DNA from: Phallus indusiatus | Taxonomy: Eukaryota; Basidiomycota; Agaricomycetes; Phallales; Phallaceae | Length of the DNA stretch: 64,000 bases | Assembly: GCA_027605045.1 (NCBI GenBank) | Contig: JAQFWX010000112.1 | Span: forward strand, 1-64,000 | Direction: 5' to 3' | Shown here: positions 22,816 through 34,896 of the stretch, one piece after another | How positions within the stretch are numbered: the first letter of the stretch is position 1 | Layout: every line of letters starts with the position of its first letter | Made by a program: the position numbers and the translations under genes | The notes under the pieces: generated by a model | Databases searched by the model: none | The model's input: only the letters and a program-made list of their open reading frames with translations | What the model was told of the DNA's origin: nothing

Positions 22816-23395
22816 ATTTCCAGACTTGCACGAACGATTTGCTGGAACCCAGAATGATAGAAGATGTAGCTTTATTTATTATTTATTCGCTGTTCTTGGG
22901 ACATAGTTACGGTTAGTTCTCGGATAAGTGTCCCAGGAGACAGCCGTCGGCACCAAATTTAGTGGGCCCCAATTGATTGCTCCGTTAAGAGAGTTAACAA
23001 ACATCATTGCTAGCCGTCATCGTGCAGGTGATTGCCGTGGACAGAGTCGGGGCGTCGTGGTGGCCGGTTAATGAAGGCGCTTAGTCATTGCCGCTTTGGC
23101 AACTATCCTGGGTATTCAGCTTGCGATTGGTGCAAGCCAGGCTTCTGCTGTTAAGCTCGATACCTGACTACAAACTTCATTACAACTACAGTTTTGCTAT
23201 AGCTACTGGCAAAGTAGTTGCTGGTGACTCTGTTGTCTCGCCGGAAATTGCTTTATTGTCTTCCCTTGCGCGGATAATATATTCTCCTGTTTATTTTGCA
23301 GTGCAGCTGGGCTTCGCTTTATTATCCAAAAAAAACCAATAGATATAATACAAAAATGCAAGGTATTAGATCTAAATACAACCTAAATAAAATGG
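22816..23395. other. Intergenic region, no gene seen
   Basis: 580 bases between two minus-strand genes. A plus-strand open frame at 23088-23342 starts only with TTG and lacks motifs, so it is not called. Confidence 0.4.
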
Positions 23396-24808
23396 CTATT
23401 CGACCTTCATTGCTTCCCCGCGGGAGGTGATATGGTACTTTTGTCCTCTCCATTCTACTTCGTTTCCAAACACAGCATAAATAAAAATAGGGAATGCAAG
23501 TAACTCTCGATAAACCCATGCCCGGAGAAATGCCCAGAGGCTGGATCGAGGAAGTGGTTCTCCGGCAAGGGTAGATAGGATATTGAGGTCGACCATGAGC
23601 CATGTCGAAAAATGTATAGGGATAAAAATCCAGAAGGGAATCAATAGAAGAGAATGAATTGCCCATGCGCCTAGTAGTCCTGCTAGGACTGACTCCGTAA
23701 AGGGCTCCAGTAATGTGGCAGCAAAGACCATATGTTTTCGTACCCGTATCCAGCGAATTCTTCGCCAAATATACCCAGATAGATTCATATCCCCGATAGC
23801 ATTCAAGGCAACATCACAAGATATGCCATGACGAACATCTAGCTCGTGCCACAAAGCAGCCCCAATTGTGTTATCTTCAGCAAGAAACCGACCAAAGGCA
23901 GCTAGGCCATATACTTCTGATTCAGATGATGATGGGAAACCCGGGGACTTCGATGGGGGTTTCAACGTTGCAGTCAAACGGTTGATATCAGACTTCCGGT
24001 ATAAATTTGACTTGCCGACCACACATGAATCAAGGGCGAGGGCATTAATGGCGATGTACATTTTCGCATGGTTAGTATTTAGAAAGGCTTCTTCCACGCG
24101 GGCACCAAGAAGATCTTCTGTCGTAAAAGCGAGGGGAACATGGTGAACAAGTGCAACGCGACGTTGTCCTGGCTTATCGGGCACAAAGGATGACTCCGGC
24201 GGGTCTAGAACGTCAACGGCCCGTGCCAAAGCACCATGTGCAAGTTGTATATTCGAATCAATAACCCAGAGAATGTCGTATTTTGCAGTTTTAAAAGGGC
24301 GCATCAAGTTATTCACTTTGGGGTTCACGCCTACGACTTCTTCGCCTGAAATAGTTTGTTTTAAGCTTTAAACAAAACACACAACAAAAAGGAAGCTTGC
24401 CTATAATTAAGGTAGCGTCTATTTGTGGATATTTTTCAAGAAGCTCTTTAACCACAGGAACTGCTTGATCGTTCTCCTTGGCTACCGCGAGTAGAACTTC
24501 GAACTTGGGGTAGTCCTGCTTGAAAGAGGATTCGATATTCTCGAACAGATTGGCATCAAGGCCCTTTAAAGGTCGAATAATAGAAACTCCTGGCACTTGA
24601 TCTGGCGGAAGCGATGCCAAAGGAGATCGAGGACGTATTCGATACCGTTTTCGTCTTGGAATAGCGACGTCACTGGTGATGAACTCATTCGACTTTTAGA
24701 AAAATATATCACATACGCGACATGCCATCCCAGAAGTCCAATACCCCATAATAAAACGTACCATGCAAGGAAAATACACGCCGCCCAGAACTGCACAGTC
24801 GACGGCAT
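23396..24808 (-). CDS. Ceramide glucosyltransferase (GT21)
   Basis: Transfers glucose from UDP-glucose to ceramide to make glucosylceramide at the Golgi membrane. The ATG at 24808 leads into an N-terminal membrane segment (FLAWYVLLWGIGLLGWHVAY). A 44-nt intron joins FQDEND to QVPGVSIIRPLKGLDANLFE. Conserved GT21 features follow: FEVLLAVAKENDQAV, GVNPKVNNLMRPFKTAKYD, ILWVIDSNI (an Asp of the D1-D2-D3 set), AEDNTIGAALWHEL, and the RRIRWIRVRK element that stands in for (Q/R)xxRW. Several hydrophobic segments near the C-terminus (ESVLAGLLGAWAIHSLLLIP; STWLMVDLNILSTLAG) fit membrane anchoring. The stop is at 23396. Length about 430-450 residues, normal for fungi. It is divergent from SCAP with 260 bp between starts. 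Confidence 0.9.
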
Positions 24809-25068
24809 TATACTTAGGGTCGTCTCAGCCTTGGACGCGTCTATTTCTGGGCGTCTCCGAGTCCTCTCAATCCAAACTTTCGCTAGTATGCGCCAAGATA
24901 AGTAGTTGAGGCGAGATCTTTTCTTCTGTTTGTCTCAACGAAAATCGCTTTATACTTGCTAAAGAACATCACAATCGATCAAGCAACGGGTTTTCCAAAC
25001 GCTTTCTTATACTTTTTTCTTGGATAATGTCAACAGCTATTTCTGGAACATACTGAAGTTGTTGTACC
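24809..25068. promoter_or_regulatory. Divergent promoter region, ceramide glucosyltransferase / SCAP
   Basis: 260 bases separate the two start codons, so both genes must be driven from here. I looked for a sterol response element like ATCACCCCAC and saw no clear match; ACATCACAATCG near 24967 is only a weak resemblance. Confidence 0.4.
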
Positions 25069-28000
25069 ATGCTGAACCCTTTCCGTCTACCCCGTCGTGT
25101 TCGAAGCTTTATATCCACCTCTTTTCACCATTTCGGAATGTAAGTGTGGAGAACAATGAACGATAAACCCCTCTCACAAGAACTGATATCGGTTTGTAGT
25201 CATTGTGCATCACACCCAATACGCGTCATTCTTATATCTGCGGTTGTTATCACCTCTCTCTTCTACCCCGCCTTGGCTCTTTATTCTAATACCCATCCCC
25301 ACGTTCTCAGCTACATCTTCTCGGTGTTTGATGCTCCTTCGTACCGCTCAGATTTGCGAGACATTTGGCAAGGGCATGATGCTCTCCACGTGTTAGAAGA
25401 TTCTGCCCTCAGCCGGACCCGTTGTGGTCTGGAAAGAACTTTGCGGGTCGAGCGAATTCTTATTCCAAGTGTTGATGAGGCTTTTGCGGGAGCTGCTACT
25501 CCTGCCACCTTTCGTTTCGCTTCGGGTTTGGAGAGTGCTATACATGATCGTCTACAAACAACAACCTCGAAAATATCTTGCTTGCCAGGCGCACAGAAAC
25601 AGGACTGCTTTATGTTGACCCCGTCTGCTTTATTCAATAATAATGGCATACCTTCTACCTCGGATGAAATTCTCCGAATCATTAATCACTCCCGAAATCT
25701 TTCTCTTACAGATATTCCTGTCGACATGTCAATGCTCTTCTCAGCACGCTTTTCGTCGGATGAACAGCCTGGACTCATCGATCATGTTGGCTTCCTTGTG
25801 TTAAGTTACTTCTTCATAGAAACGGACTGCGTTTCCCGCGATGCCCATCAGCGATGGATGTCTCTAGTTCACAAAGCTGTTTCCGAAATGCCCAGGAAAA
25901 TTTCTATAACACCATTCGTATTTGAAAAATCAAGATTTTTGTCTTTGCAATATAATTCAAGACCATCCCATTTTTCTCTCATCACTGTCTTTCTGTTGCT
26001 ATCTTACCTTAGCATCTTTCTATCATTTTCTGGCTCTCTTCGTCGCATGGATACCGTTCATTCAAGATTTGGTCTGACGTTTACAGGCCTGATCGAAATC
26101 ATTGCCAGCACAATTGCAAGCGTTAGCGTCTTTGCTTTGGGAGGATTTCGTATCACGATGGTTCCATGGTTGGTTGACTTCTTTTTGAGAGACGTGCCCA
26201 CTTTTTATTCTACATTCTGATAGGGGAATCTTGCCATTGATTATCGTTTTCGTCGGTGCCGAAAATATGTTCCAATTGGTAGATGCGGTTACTTCCACTT
26301 CGGTCTCCCTTTCGGTCAAACAGCGTATTGGAACGGGTCTGGCCATTGCTGGAACAACCAATACACTTAACACCGTCGCTTATAATACCATTCTCGGTGT
26401 AATAGCCTTCTTTAGCAGTGGTGCTATCCGGCAATTTTGTTCATTTGCGATTGTCCTTCTCGTGGCCCACTGGTTCCTAATCCATACGTTCTTCATCGCT
26501 GTTTTGTCTATTGATCTTCAGCGTCTGGAAGTACGTGATATCGTCATTTTTCTCTTCAAAGAATACTATCTTATGGGGTAATCAGTTGAGCGACATGTTG
26601 AGCCAAGACAAATCTAAAAAGGTGGGACCGAAGGAATCTCAGGCAGCCGATCCCAGTCAGGGAAAAACCATGAATCGAATACAACAGCGACTGAGAGTCG
26701 TTCCATCAAAAAATGGAAGTCTTCTATTGGTGAGTATCAATCGCTAATCCTGTAGATGACACTCTCACACCTTTTTTGGATCAGATGCTAGCCGTGACAT
26801 TAGTTCTATACTATGTCACTTATCCTTTTCCTTCTCGCTCAAAATCACCAACGGATGCATTGTCTTTCTTACAGCGTGCCATGAGGCCTCCCTCAATCCA
26901 GAGTGAAGAGCCGTCATCGCCAGCGTTCAAAATATGGAGCATGCTGAATCCAAGCAATGATCCCCTCGTTCACATTCACATCGAGACACCCATTATCATT
27001 GCTCCGAATCTTGAAGAGTCGGGTGACCTCTCGCAAGACACTCGTCGTCAGGAACCCCGACATTATAATACTAGTATCAGGCAGTTGACATGGCTTTTCA
27101 AGATCATGATTCTTCCCATGGGCACCACAATTGGATTGCTCTATTTGTTACTACGGTATCTTCTGAAAGGCACCGATGCTCTCGAAGCTTACAGAACTGA
27201 GCCAGACGTTGGAAGCGACGACAGTCAGACACCACGAATCTCGCCGGTAGAGTCTTCTATCAAATTTTCTACCCTTCCTCGGGCGTTCGCGACCGATATC
27301 GAACTGATTGCAGGGAACCATGATATGTCTATTATTGCGCTGGTCAGCGTCGAGAATGAGGTTACCATTTGGAATGATGGGTACCATCGACTCAATGTTG
27401 ACGATGTCCTGTACGCTGCTTCGAGCAGCTCGGAAACCCAGGTTACCATTACCAGTATTGCACTGGATCACCAAGGTCGCTATTGTGCCATAGGAACAAA
27501 CTCGGGAACGGTCGCTATTTGGAACATACCATCTCAGAAACTACCCCTTGATCGAGTTCCACATCTGATGATGTCCACATTATCTGCTGCCATCACGGAT
27601 CTAGCATTCATAATGGTGTCTAACACAGCCTGTAAAAAAGAACTCGAGCCATCATCTCAGCAAAATCATCGAATCGTCGCTACGTGTGGGGATGGTGGAG
27701 CGTTCGAAATCAACCTTCATAACACAGATGTTCAGCCCATCTTATTTTCTCATCCGGAAACTATACTTCAATCATCTTTGATTCGGAATCAAGAATCAGG
27801 AGCCATATACGTGAGTTTCCTGTACGACGACGGCGCGGTGGAAATACTTTCGTACGACCGAACTTGGCGTTCTATCTGTCTAATTCAGCCAGGACAACCG
27901 ACAAATCCTGTGTCTCAGCTCTACGTGAGTCAAGTTCGAATCCGAGAAGACAAGTTGACGATTGTTGCTGTTGCAACTCTGACCGGCACTGTCTCGCTTT

Positions 28001-28905
28001 GGAATGCTTTAACGGGCGAATTATTACATACTCTCGACAATTCTTTCGGGGCGGTGACTCAAATACGTCTTGGGAACTATTCGTCTCAGACATGCAAGCA
28101 TTGTGGCGAAGTTACTCCAGATGCTTTCATCCTCGCCTTCTCTGTCGGAGAGACAGTCTACGTATATCGTTGCTCTATGCCGTCCCTCACCAAGCGCTGC
28201 GATTGTCCTGTGGCCAGAAGATCGTCATCAAGCTTTGGATTCCGCTCTCGCAGTGGTAGCACGACATCTGCAACTTCTTCCCCAAAACGAATGCGTCAAA
28301 GGCTACCATCGACTGCGTTGTCAATTGGCCCAGATGTGACCGAGTTTCCCGTCTCCGCGCATGGCGTTCATTCCCGTAAGGTTAGCTCAGAACGGGAGCC
28401 GACTCGTCGTATATCAGAGATATTCCCTATAAATCACGGACTCGATGGCGAGAGTCCAACATCAACTAAAACATCTCAAAATGGGGAACCCAAATTTATT
28501 GTCGAGTTCATGATCGACATCAGCTACGAGCGAGGAGGATGGGATATAGTTGATGGACGGTCGTTATGTGGACTTCGCCGACGGACCCGCACTCTTGAAT
28601 CTTCATCAACAGTACCACCTTTACTCAGAGCAGCCTCTATTTCAAGTTACCGTAATGATTTAACAGCTAATGTTCTCGATCGCTGGGAGATATGGACTTT
28701 CAATTCTTCAGCTATGAATTCCGACATCAAAGCGTCGACTCTATTGAGTCTGTCGTCTTTCTTCCCAGACAGTACCGTAGTTAAAACCACAGATTATCCT
28801 CGACTTCCTTTTACACGCGTTTTCCCAGTTGTGATCCGGTCAGCTGCATGTGTAGCTGGATTTGGTAACACAGCTGGGATTGCAGATTTAGCTCAATCTC
28901 TCTAA
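25069..28905 (+). CDS. SCP1: SREBP cleavage-activating protein (sterol sensor)
   Basis: SCAP escorts the SREBP transcription factor from ER to Golgi when sterol is low. The ATG at 25069 gives MLNPFRLPRRVRSF; a 60-nt intron (25140-25199) joins in frame to IHCASHPIRVILISAVVITS, then LFYPALALYS, the conserved first membrane segment. A lumenal loop follows. The sterol-sensing domain spans about 25980-26580, with FRITMVPWGILPLIIVFVGA and ENMFQLVDAV across an intron, and FSSGAIRQFCSFAIVLLV. After a second lumenal region and a membrane segment (WLFKIMILPMGTTIGLLYLL), the cytosolic C-terminal half carries WD40-like repeats (ENEVTIWNDGYHRL; GRYCAIGTNSGTVAIWNIPS; TGTVSLWNALTGELLHTLD) and a Ser-rich basic insert. 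The stop is at 28905. Domain order matches fungal SCAP/Scp1. The upstream first exon is inferred from phase and family similarity. Confidence 0.88.
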
Positions 28906-29734
28906 TTTTTCTACGTTTTCACATGTTTCGACTGTAAAATATAATAGATCATTGCGATGACGACGTTCGGTCAAACGCGGCCTCCCTTTGGCAGTTTCCT
29001 TCCGGCAAAACGGAGCGCCGAGTGGAACGTTCGGTTGCTTTCAGTGTGAGTGTGTGATTACATCATACACACGTGACTAGTTCACGCGTAGTTGTCCTCT
29101 TCTCTCATTGACTGACAGTAAGAGCATACAGACAGCGTTGCCAACGGTGTTCTGGACGACTCGGGGGGTTCTTGTATTCTTTTTTTAACAACTAACAATT
29201 AAAACCCATCTCGTATTTTTATTCGATACTGAAACACGCCAGCAAGAAGCTCTAACCGGGCGTGGGGATCAAAGAACTTTCACTTTGTACGCCTACTTTG
29301 CCAAACATTCCCGCGGTAAGCGAAACGTTTTGAACCTCTTGCGTTCATCTTCGTCTTTGTTTGAGTTGTCTCTTGACCTCTCTTGCTCTTTCTCTGTTTA
29401 ATCCTTTCTTTGTGTTTGGAACTCACGCGCTCACAGGCATTACGGCCTCCTCCGTCTACCACTCCCTAGAACTTCATTCCTGTTTAGCTTTGTGACTCCC
29501 CAGTTTTCTTTTGTCCATTTTTTTATTATGCTGACGTACTTTCTAGCCCCTGTCCCTAGGTAGCAGAATCAAATCCCCGCCTTTCATTACAGGTCTGTCC
29601 ATTTTCTTTTGTTTCCCAAAAGTAGTCCGACTCCTTAATTTTGTTGACTATGTCTTGGACGGTACACTAGATATATATCAGCACGACACATCACGTCACT
29701 CCACAAATTTGCCAATTTTCAGTCTTCCACCACC
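28906..29734. promoter_or_regulatory. Intergenic region / long leader of CDC25
   Basis: 829 bases between the SCAP stop and the CDC25 ATG, both on the plus strand. It contains CACGTGAC near 29071 (E-box-like), long pyrimidine-rich tracts from 29160 to 29650, and an AT-run (TAGATATATATCAG) about 65 bases before the ATG. No gene seen. A long 5' UTR, possibly with its own intron, is likely. Confidence 0.4.
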
Positions 29735-31979
29735 ATGAATCAATTTCACACTGCATCTCCTCCTGCCTTAATCAGGAAGAGTAAACAAAGCCGCATGAAC
29801 AACGAAATCGACGACTTTCTTTCATCTGATTTGGAGCTTTCTTTCGCTTCAACTATGTCGCTAAATTCACCTGCTCCTTCCAGAGCTGCTTCGCCAATGG
29901 CCATGGACATTTCTCCGGCCCCCATTCAACAGTCTCAACAGTCTCAAGGTTTTCTCGCACCTCCCTCGCGTCAATTTGGACGCAACCTACTCAATACCGA
30001 GTCAATTTCCAGCATCCGCTCTGCTCAGTCAAAATCCAAAAGCAAAGGCCTGCAGCGATCGGCATTACCAACCGAGTGGGTTTCCCCGGCACCAATAAAG
30101 GATACATCGCTGGAAGGCTTCAGTATTGTGAGACCCTTTTTTTTCCTATAAAACTCGTGCATTGAAGTATATTTTAGCCTGTCGTCAATCAACCATCACC
30201 TGATGCCATGGATGTCGATTCATCTCCTAGCCTTCCAGCTGGAAATTATGCCGAACCCAGCTCGCCTCCCCCTTCCGTGCCTGGCCTTTCCAATGGAAAC
30301 TACTCGAATCTTTTCTTTGACTCTTCGCCAGTTGCGTCTGGATCTCCAGCTGCCAAAAAAAGGCGTTCCATATCTCCGGAACCTAACGTATTAGTCTTAG
30401 CTTCCTCTGATCCTCCATCTTCACCATCTCAGCCTAAATTCACTCGAGCTGCTACTGTGGGAACCTCAGGAGCATTGTTCAAGAAACCTACCTTGGAATA
30501 TAATGCTCCATCGACTAAGCGTTTCCCGGGTCGGAGACCCACAATCTCCGCATTCGTTCAACGCGGAGATGAGCTGGAGAAGCCCAAATCTGCTATGCCT
30601 ATTATGACCGTAGCTGCTGCGAGGGAAACATCGTTACCCCCACCCCGTCGTGCCTTTTCTGCTATGATTTCTCCCGACCAGGCCTTAGAGCCCGGTTCAG
30701 ATGACATCTCTGACAATCAGGCAAGCTCTCCTGCTGCCGCATATGCTAAACGGCATCATGCTCGCGTTATTAGGAGATGCGACGGAAGTGAGGATCTACG
30801 ACCACTTCACGGCGCCGGTTCGCTTCAAAAGCGTGACCGTGAGGTCTTTGAGAGCAAAGGCTGCAGTCCTAAGAGTCTTGCCGGATTCGGTATGAAAGAA
30901 GTTCAGAAGAAGCTTTTACCTTGCCACCGCGTTGCTGATGATGGTCTCATGCGAATAACCAGTGCGACTGTGGGTGTAATTCAATAAGCTTTCTCTTCGC
31001 AGTATTTCTGACGTTAGATTAGATGATGAACTTGTTGAAAGGAGTATATTCTTCTCAAGTGTCGTCGTTCACTATTGTGGACTGCCGTTTTGACTATGAA
31101 TACGCCGGGGGACATATACCAGGTGCTATCAATTTCAACACCACCGCTGCCATGATGGACTACTTTTTGGGATCGGATAGGCCCTCGCCTTGTGAAAGCG
31201 GTGACGTTGAGGCTAAACACATAGTTGTGTTCCACTGCGAATTCAGCGTTAAACGTGCTCCTACATTGTACGCAATGTGTTTAATCTCTAGGTTGAGGAT
31301 ATTTAACTGATTTGCCCTGTAGTGCTAAGAATATACGCTCGAAAGATCGTGCTATCAACGGTCGCGTTTACCCCAAGATATGTTACCCAGAAATGTACAT
31401 TCTGGAAGGAGGATATTCGCAATTTTACAATGACTTCTCTGTAAGCGTCTTGAACGGTGCTTGATAGATCATCTACTTACTGTTTTTCAGGAATATTGTC
31501 AGCCTAGAGGATATGTTCGAATGGATGATCCTGCCCACGTCCAAGCTCGAGACGCTGATATGGACAACTTCCGTCGTTGCGGTAAATGGGCCCGTACACA
31601 ATCGTACACCTATGGTCAGACCTTAAACGGACCTTCGAACCTCTCAGAGGTCTCCTCAAGTAGTCATACTATTTCGAATGAGAACAGGAAAACCGCTCCT
31701 AGCGGTGGGATGAACGGTAATGGGACGATGTTTGCCGCCGCCACCGCGGCTCGTGGTCGCAGAGTTATGTCGGCGAAAGAACTTGGGACTTTGGACGAAG
31801 ATGTTTCTTCAAGTATTGAAGAAGGTGACAGTCTGGATCTCCAGGAAAGTCCGTGTCCGCCACCTTCCAAAGCTGGTGGTCGATTGTCCGCTTTGTTGCC
31901 CCTCGGTGCTGGGAAGAATCCTCGCTCTGGTTTTGATCGTGCAGTGTCTTTTGGTCCTGCTCTTCCAATACGGAGATAA
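29735..31979 (+). CDS. CDC25: Cdc25-type M-phase inducer phosphatase
   Basis: Dual-specificity phosphatase that removes inhibitory phosphates from Cdk1 to start mitosis. The ATG at 29735 begins a long Ser/Pro-rich regulatory N-terminus with many SP/TP sites (SLNSPAPSRAASPMAMDISP) and a basic KKRRSIS patch, suiting phospho-control. The conserved pre-catalytic stretch KEVQKKLLPCHRVADDGLMR is followed by the rhodanese-like catalytic domain: FTIVDCRFDYEYAGGHIPGA, then the CX5R loop in VVFHCEFSVKRAPTL, and NIRSKDRAINGRVYPKICYP, then EMYILEGGYSQFY. The C-terminal tail has RKCG-like NFRRCGKWARTQSYTYGQ and a Ser-rich end at 31979. The active-site Cys and Arg are both present. Short introns keep the frame at each junction I checked. 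It converges on the kinase gene at 33423. Confidence 0.92.
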
Positions 31980-33422
31980 GCAAACACACATTTATAATTG
32001 TTCGCGTGACCATCCGACCTCTTTTCTTGAATCCAATCAATTGATCCATTACGTGGAGACTTGGTATATAACCAACTTCTATGTCTTTGGACACACTACG
32101 ACCACACACACACAACAATGCATCTCTATGCCATTCCTTATCAAAAAAACGCTCCTTACCGGATCTCAACAGATCCAGCACACTCCTTTATGGTTTGTAT
32201 GCCTGACTTCTATGCTCATGCCTTTACTACCTAATGGCAGACATGATATGTATCTTTTATTCTCTTGGTTGCTTTCTAGCAAGCCCATGGAATTTGGTTC
32301 AATTCCTTTTTCTTGAATTCAAATTTCGGACACTGTATTTAATCAACACAGATTTTCCCTTCTTCGTCTTTTCTCTTCTCAATTTCTTTTTTTTTTTCTT
32401 TCGACTTTCCCGTATCTTCATTTTTCTTTTTCATCTTCTTTCTCTTTCTCTTTTCCATTTTCATCTTCATTTTCGTTCACGTCCTCATGGAACATTCTCT
32501 CACGACTGAAACTGTAATATCAGCATTCACCCACGTCATTTCATGTCCACATCATGTTCATGATCTATCTGGCGGCCTGGGGCTACTAGTACTTAACATC
32601 GTCTTTCTCAATGTGCATCTTGCTTATAGCATTAGCCCATATTTTTCTGCATACTCCTCACGCCCACGTTCAATTCTCTATTTATAAATAAAACCCGGTT
32701 TAATCCACTTCAGCTGTTCGATATCTAAGACCCTCAATTATGGAGGATTAAGTTGCATTACGAGATGACGGTTGAAGTTGAGACAAATTATATCAGGTAA
32801 ATATTTCAAGTGAAGATGAGCAAGCAGTTATTGTTATAGAATGATATGTGACAGACAACACAGTGTGAGCACAGTAATGTATGAGTGAAAAGTACAAAAT
32901 TAATGGACGTAGTACAATTTACATATATATTCAAAAAAAATAGAGGCAAATGGAAAAATGAAATGAAAAGAGACGTATGGCGAGGGAAATCTATACACAA
33001 TGGCAAATGAAGTCGAGAAATGAGTGTGTTGGACTGCTGGACATGTAACCAATTCGTCGTTTCGAAAAAGGAAGGTTGAGGATGTTACGCAATACCAATG
33101 GCCACAAAAGAAATCGTCGGACATATGTCTACATCCACAACAAAGTGAGTAGCAGGGGGTTAGGAGGTTATTGGTAATCTGTATGACGGTTTGACTTGAG
33201 TTCGGTGGCTGGAATACATGAAATGCGAAGTACATAAGAAGCTGGACAGAAAGAAGACAAAGGGGGTTATGGATTGACATGTTTGGCACAGATTGTCCTG
33301 TTACGGGACATCGAGATAAATAAAAGAAGTGGAACGGAAGAGCGATCGGAGGACATGATAGGAGAAGGAGGAAATCGCCAAGTACAAGATGCATATAGGA
33401 GTGTTGTTATTGATAATAGTTG
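31980..33422. other. Convergent intergenic region, pyrimidine-rich tract
   Basis: 1.44 kb between the stop codons of CDC25 (+) and the kinase (-). It includes a strong T/C-rich block at about 32340-32480 (runs of TTTTTTCTTT and TCTTTTTC). No open frame has support. It probably contains both 3' UTRs. Confidence 0.45.
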
Positions 33423-34896
33423 TTATGAGCTTTCTTCTTTGGCAACATTTGGAATGTCGTCGTAGAATATTGGTTTGTCATCAGATTCTGTAAGATCTGA
33501 AGGTGGTAGTGGAACGCCATCGCCAGTCATCCAAGGTTCTGACCAGAGTTCTTTAATGGCGGCCCTCTTCTTAGTATCTCGAACGAGGAGTCGGCCGACG
33601 ACCGCTTTTAGATCTGATGTTGCTAATCGGCCAATAGACAGGTCTTGATGTGATTCGCCGTCTGAAAAATCTTCAGACCAAGAATAATCCACATTTACGA
33701 TTCTCATTAGATATGCCGTTCGGCCACCTCTTTCGTCGCCTTCTCTGTCAAAGGGAAGACCACGCATAGCCAAGGCATATAGCACCACACCACATGACCA
33801 GGCATCTGTTTGGCGACCGTCGTATGGTCTACCAAGGATAAGCTCCGGAGCAGCATAGGACTCTGATCCGCATCTTGCCGTCAACAATGGCGAAGCAGGA
33901 TCGATAAATCGGGAAAGGCCAAAATCAGTGAGTTTTATTAGAGGGAGGTTTAATGGGTGTGGTAGGAAGGGGTCAGTGGTGAAGAGAATATCTATAAGAA
34001 AATGAATATTGTCGTTATTACTCTTAGGGAATAACAAAGAGGAAAGTCTTACTCTCGAGCTTGATATCTCGATGAACTAGACCGATACTGTGCATCCAGC
34101 TGACAGCATGGCAGAGCTCCACAAATACGCGTTTTATTAGGGGTTCGGTCATCCGAGCGTAGTCCTCGTCACGCTCCAGCACGCTATAAAGTTCACCTCC
34201 TTCTAAAGCTTCCAGAATGAGACAATGATGCGTTTGTATTGTAAATGAGTGGAGATAGGCGACAATATTCGGATGAGAGATGTGCTACGGGGAAAGTGAA
34301 TTCAAAGTATTGGAGTCTGCGAGAGGATTAACTTACCCGTAAGATCTCCACTTCTCTCAGGAAACTGGTTCTAGTCCGTTCATTACTCTCACAAACATTC
34401 CTATCGATCATTTTTACAGCTACGACCATTGTCTCTGGACGATAGTGGTGTGAGTGATCCGCCCCTTTCTCGCCCGTAGATAAATGCTCTTGCTACGTTC
34501 TAATGGGTTGTCGACAGGAGGACGAAGACCAAGCGACGGTCTTCGATCTTTCTTGGTTCTTTGACTCAACTCGTCGTTTGAGCAACCATTGAGCTGGCTC
34601 AACTGGCCGTCAATGGGTTTTGCCAACCAGACACTTGAAAATGCCCCCAAGCCTAGAGGACGAAGAAGCTGAACTGGTCCAACGGCCATTCCTGGGGAGA
34701 AATCAAACGGAGGCTCTAGAGTAAATTCATGTGTGTATTCCGGAGTGGAAGGAGGTGATGTTGAGGGCGACGGAGTGGTGACCGGGGAAGAAATAATTGG
34801 AGACGGAATTTGCGATGGCAAGTCCTCCAAAACAGCATTTTTCTGTGTCGAGCTTGCAAACAGCTCGTCAGACAAAGAATGAGAGTAGTCGGCCAT
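33423..34896 (-). CDS. Serine/threonine protein kinase, CAMK-like
   Basis: The ATG at 34896 opens a Ser/Pro/Thr-rich N-terminus (SPIISSPVTTPSPSTSPPST). The kinase domain begins at about residue 70 with the Gly loop PLGLGAFSSVWLAKP, a polar insertion, then after a 62-nt intron VVAVKMIDRN (ATP-binding Lys). Further elements: the long alpha-C region, LILEALEGGELYSVLERD, the catalytic loop GLVHRDIKLEN (split by an intron), DFGLSRF, the activation segment CGSESYAAPELILGRPYDG, and TDAWSCGVVLYALAMRGLPF. The C-lobe ends with KAVVGRLLVRDTKKRAAIKE, WSEPWMTG and a short acidic tail at 33423. All invariant catalytic residues (VAVK Lys, HRD Asp, DFG Asp, APE Glu) are present, so it should be active. The exact family (Kin/Frk/Ppk-like) and substrates are not known. 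Confidence 0.87.

Noticed and set aside
23088..23342. 84-codon plus-strand frame with hydrophobic stretches
   Set aside because: It begins only at TTG, has no ATG in a suitable place and no conserved pattern.
27925..27945. tRNA T-loop-like GTTCGAATCC
   Set aside because: It lies inside a SCAP coding exon and no acceptor, D or anticodon stems can be paired around it. Similar words at 37988 and 50066 also fail.
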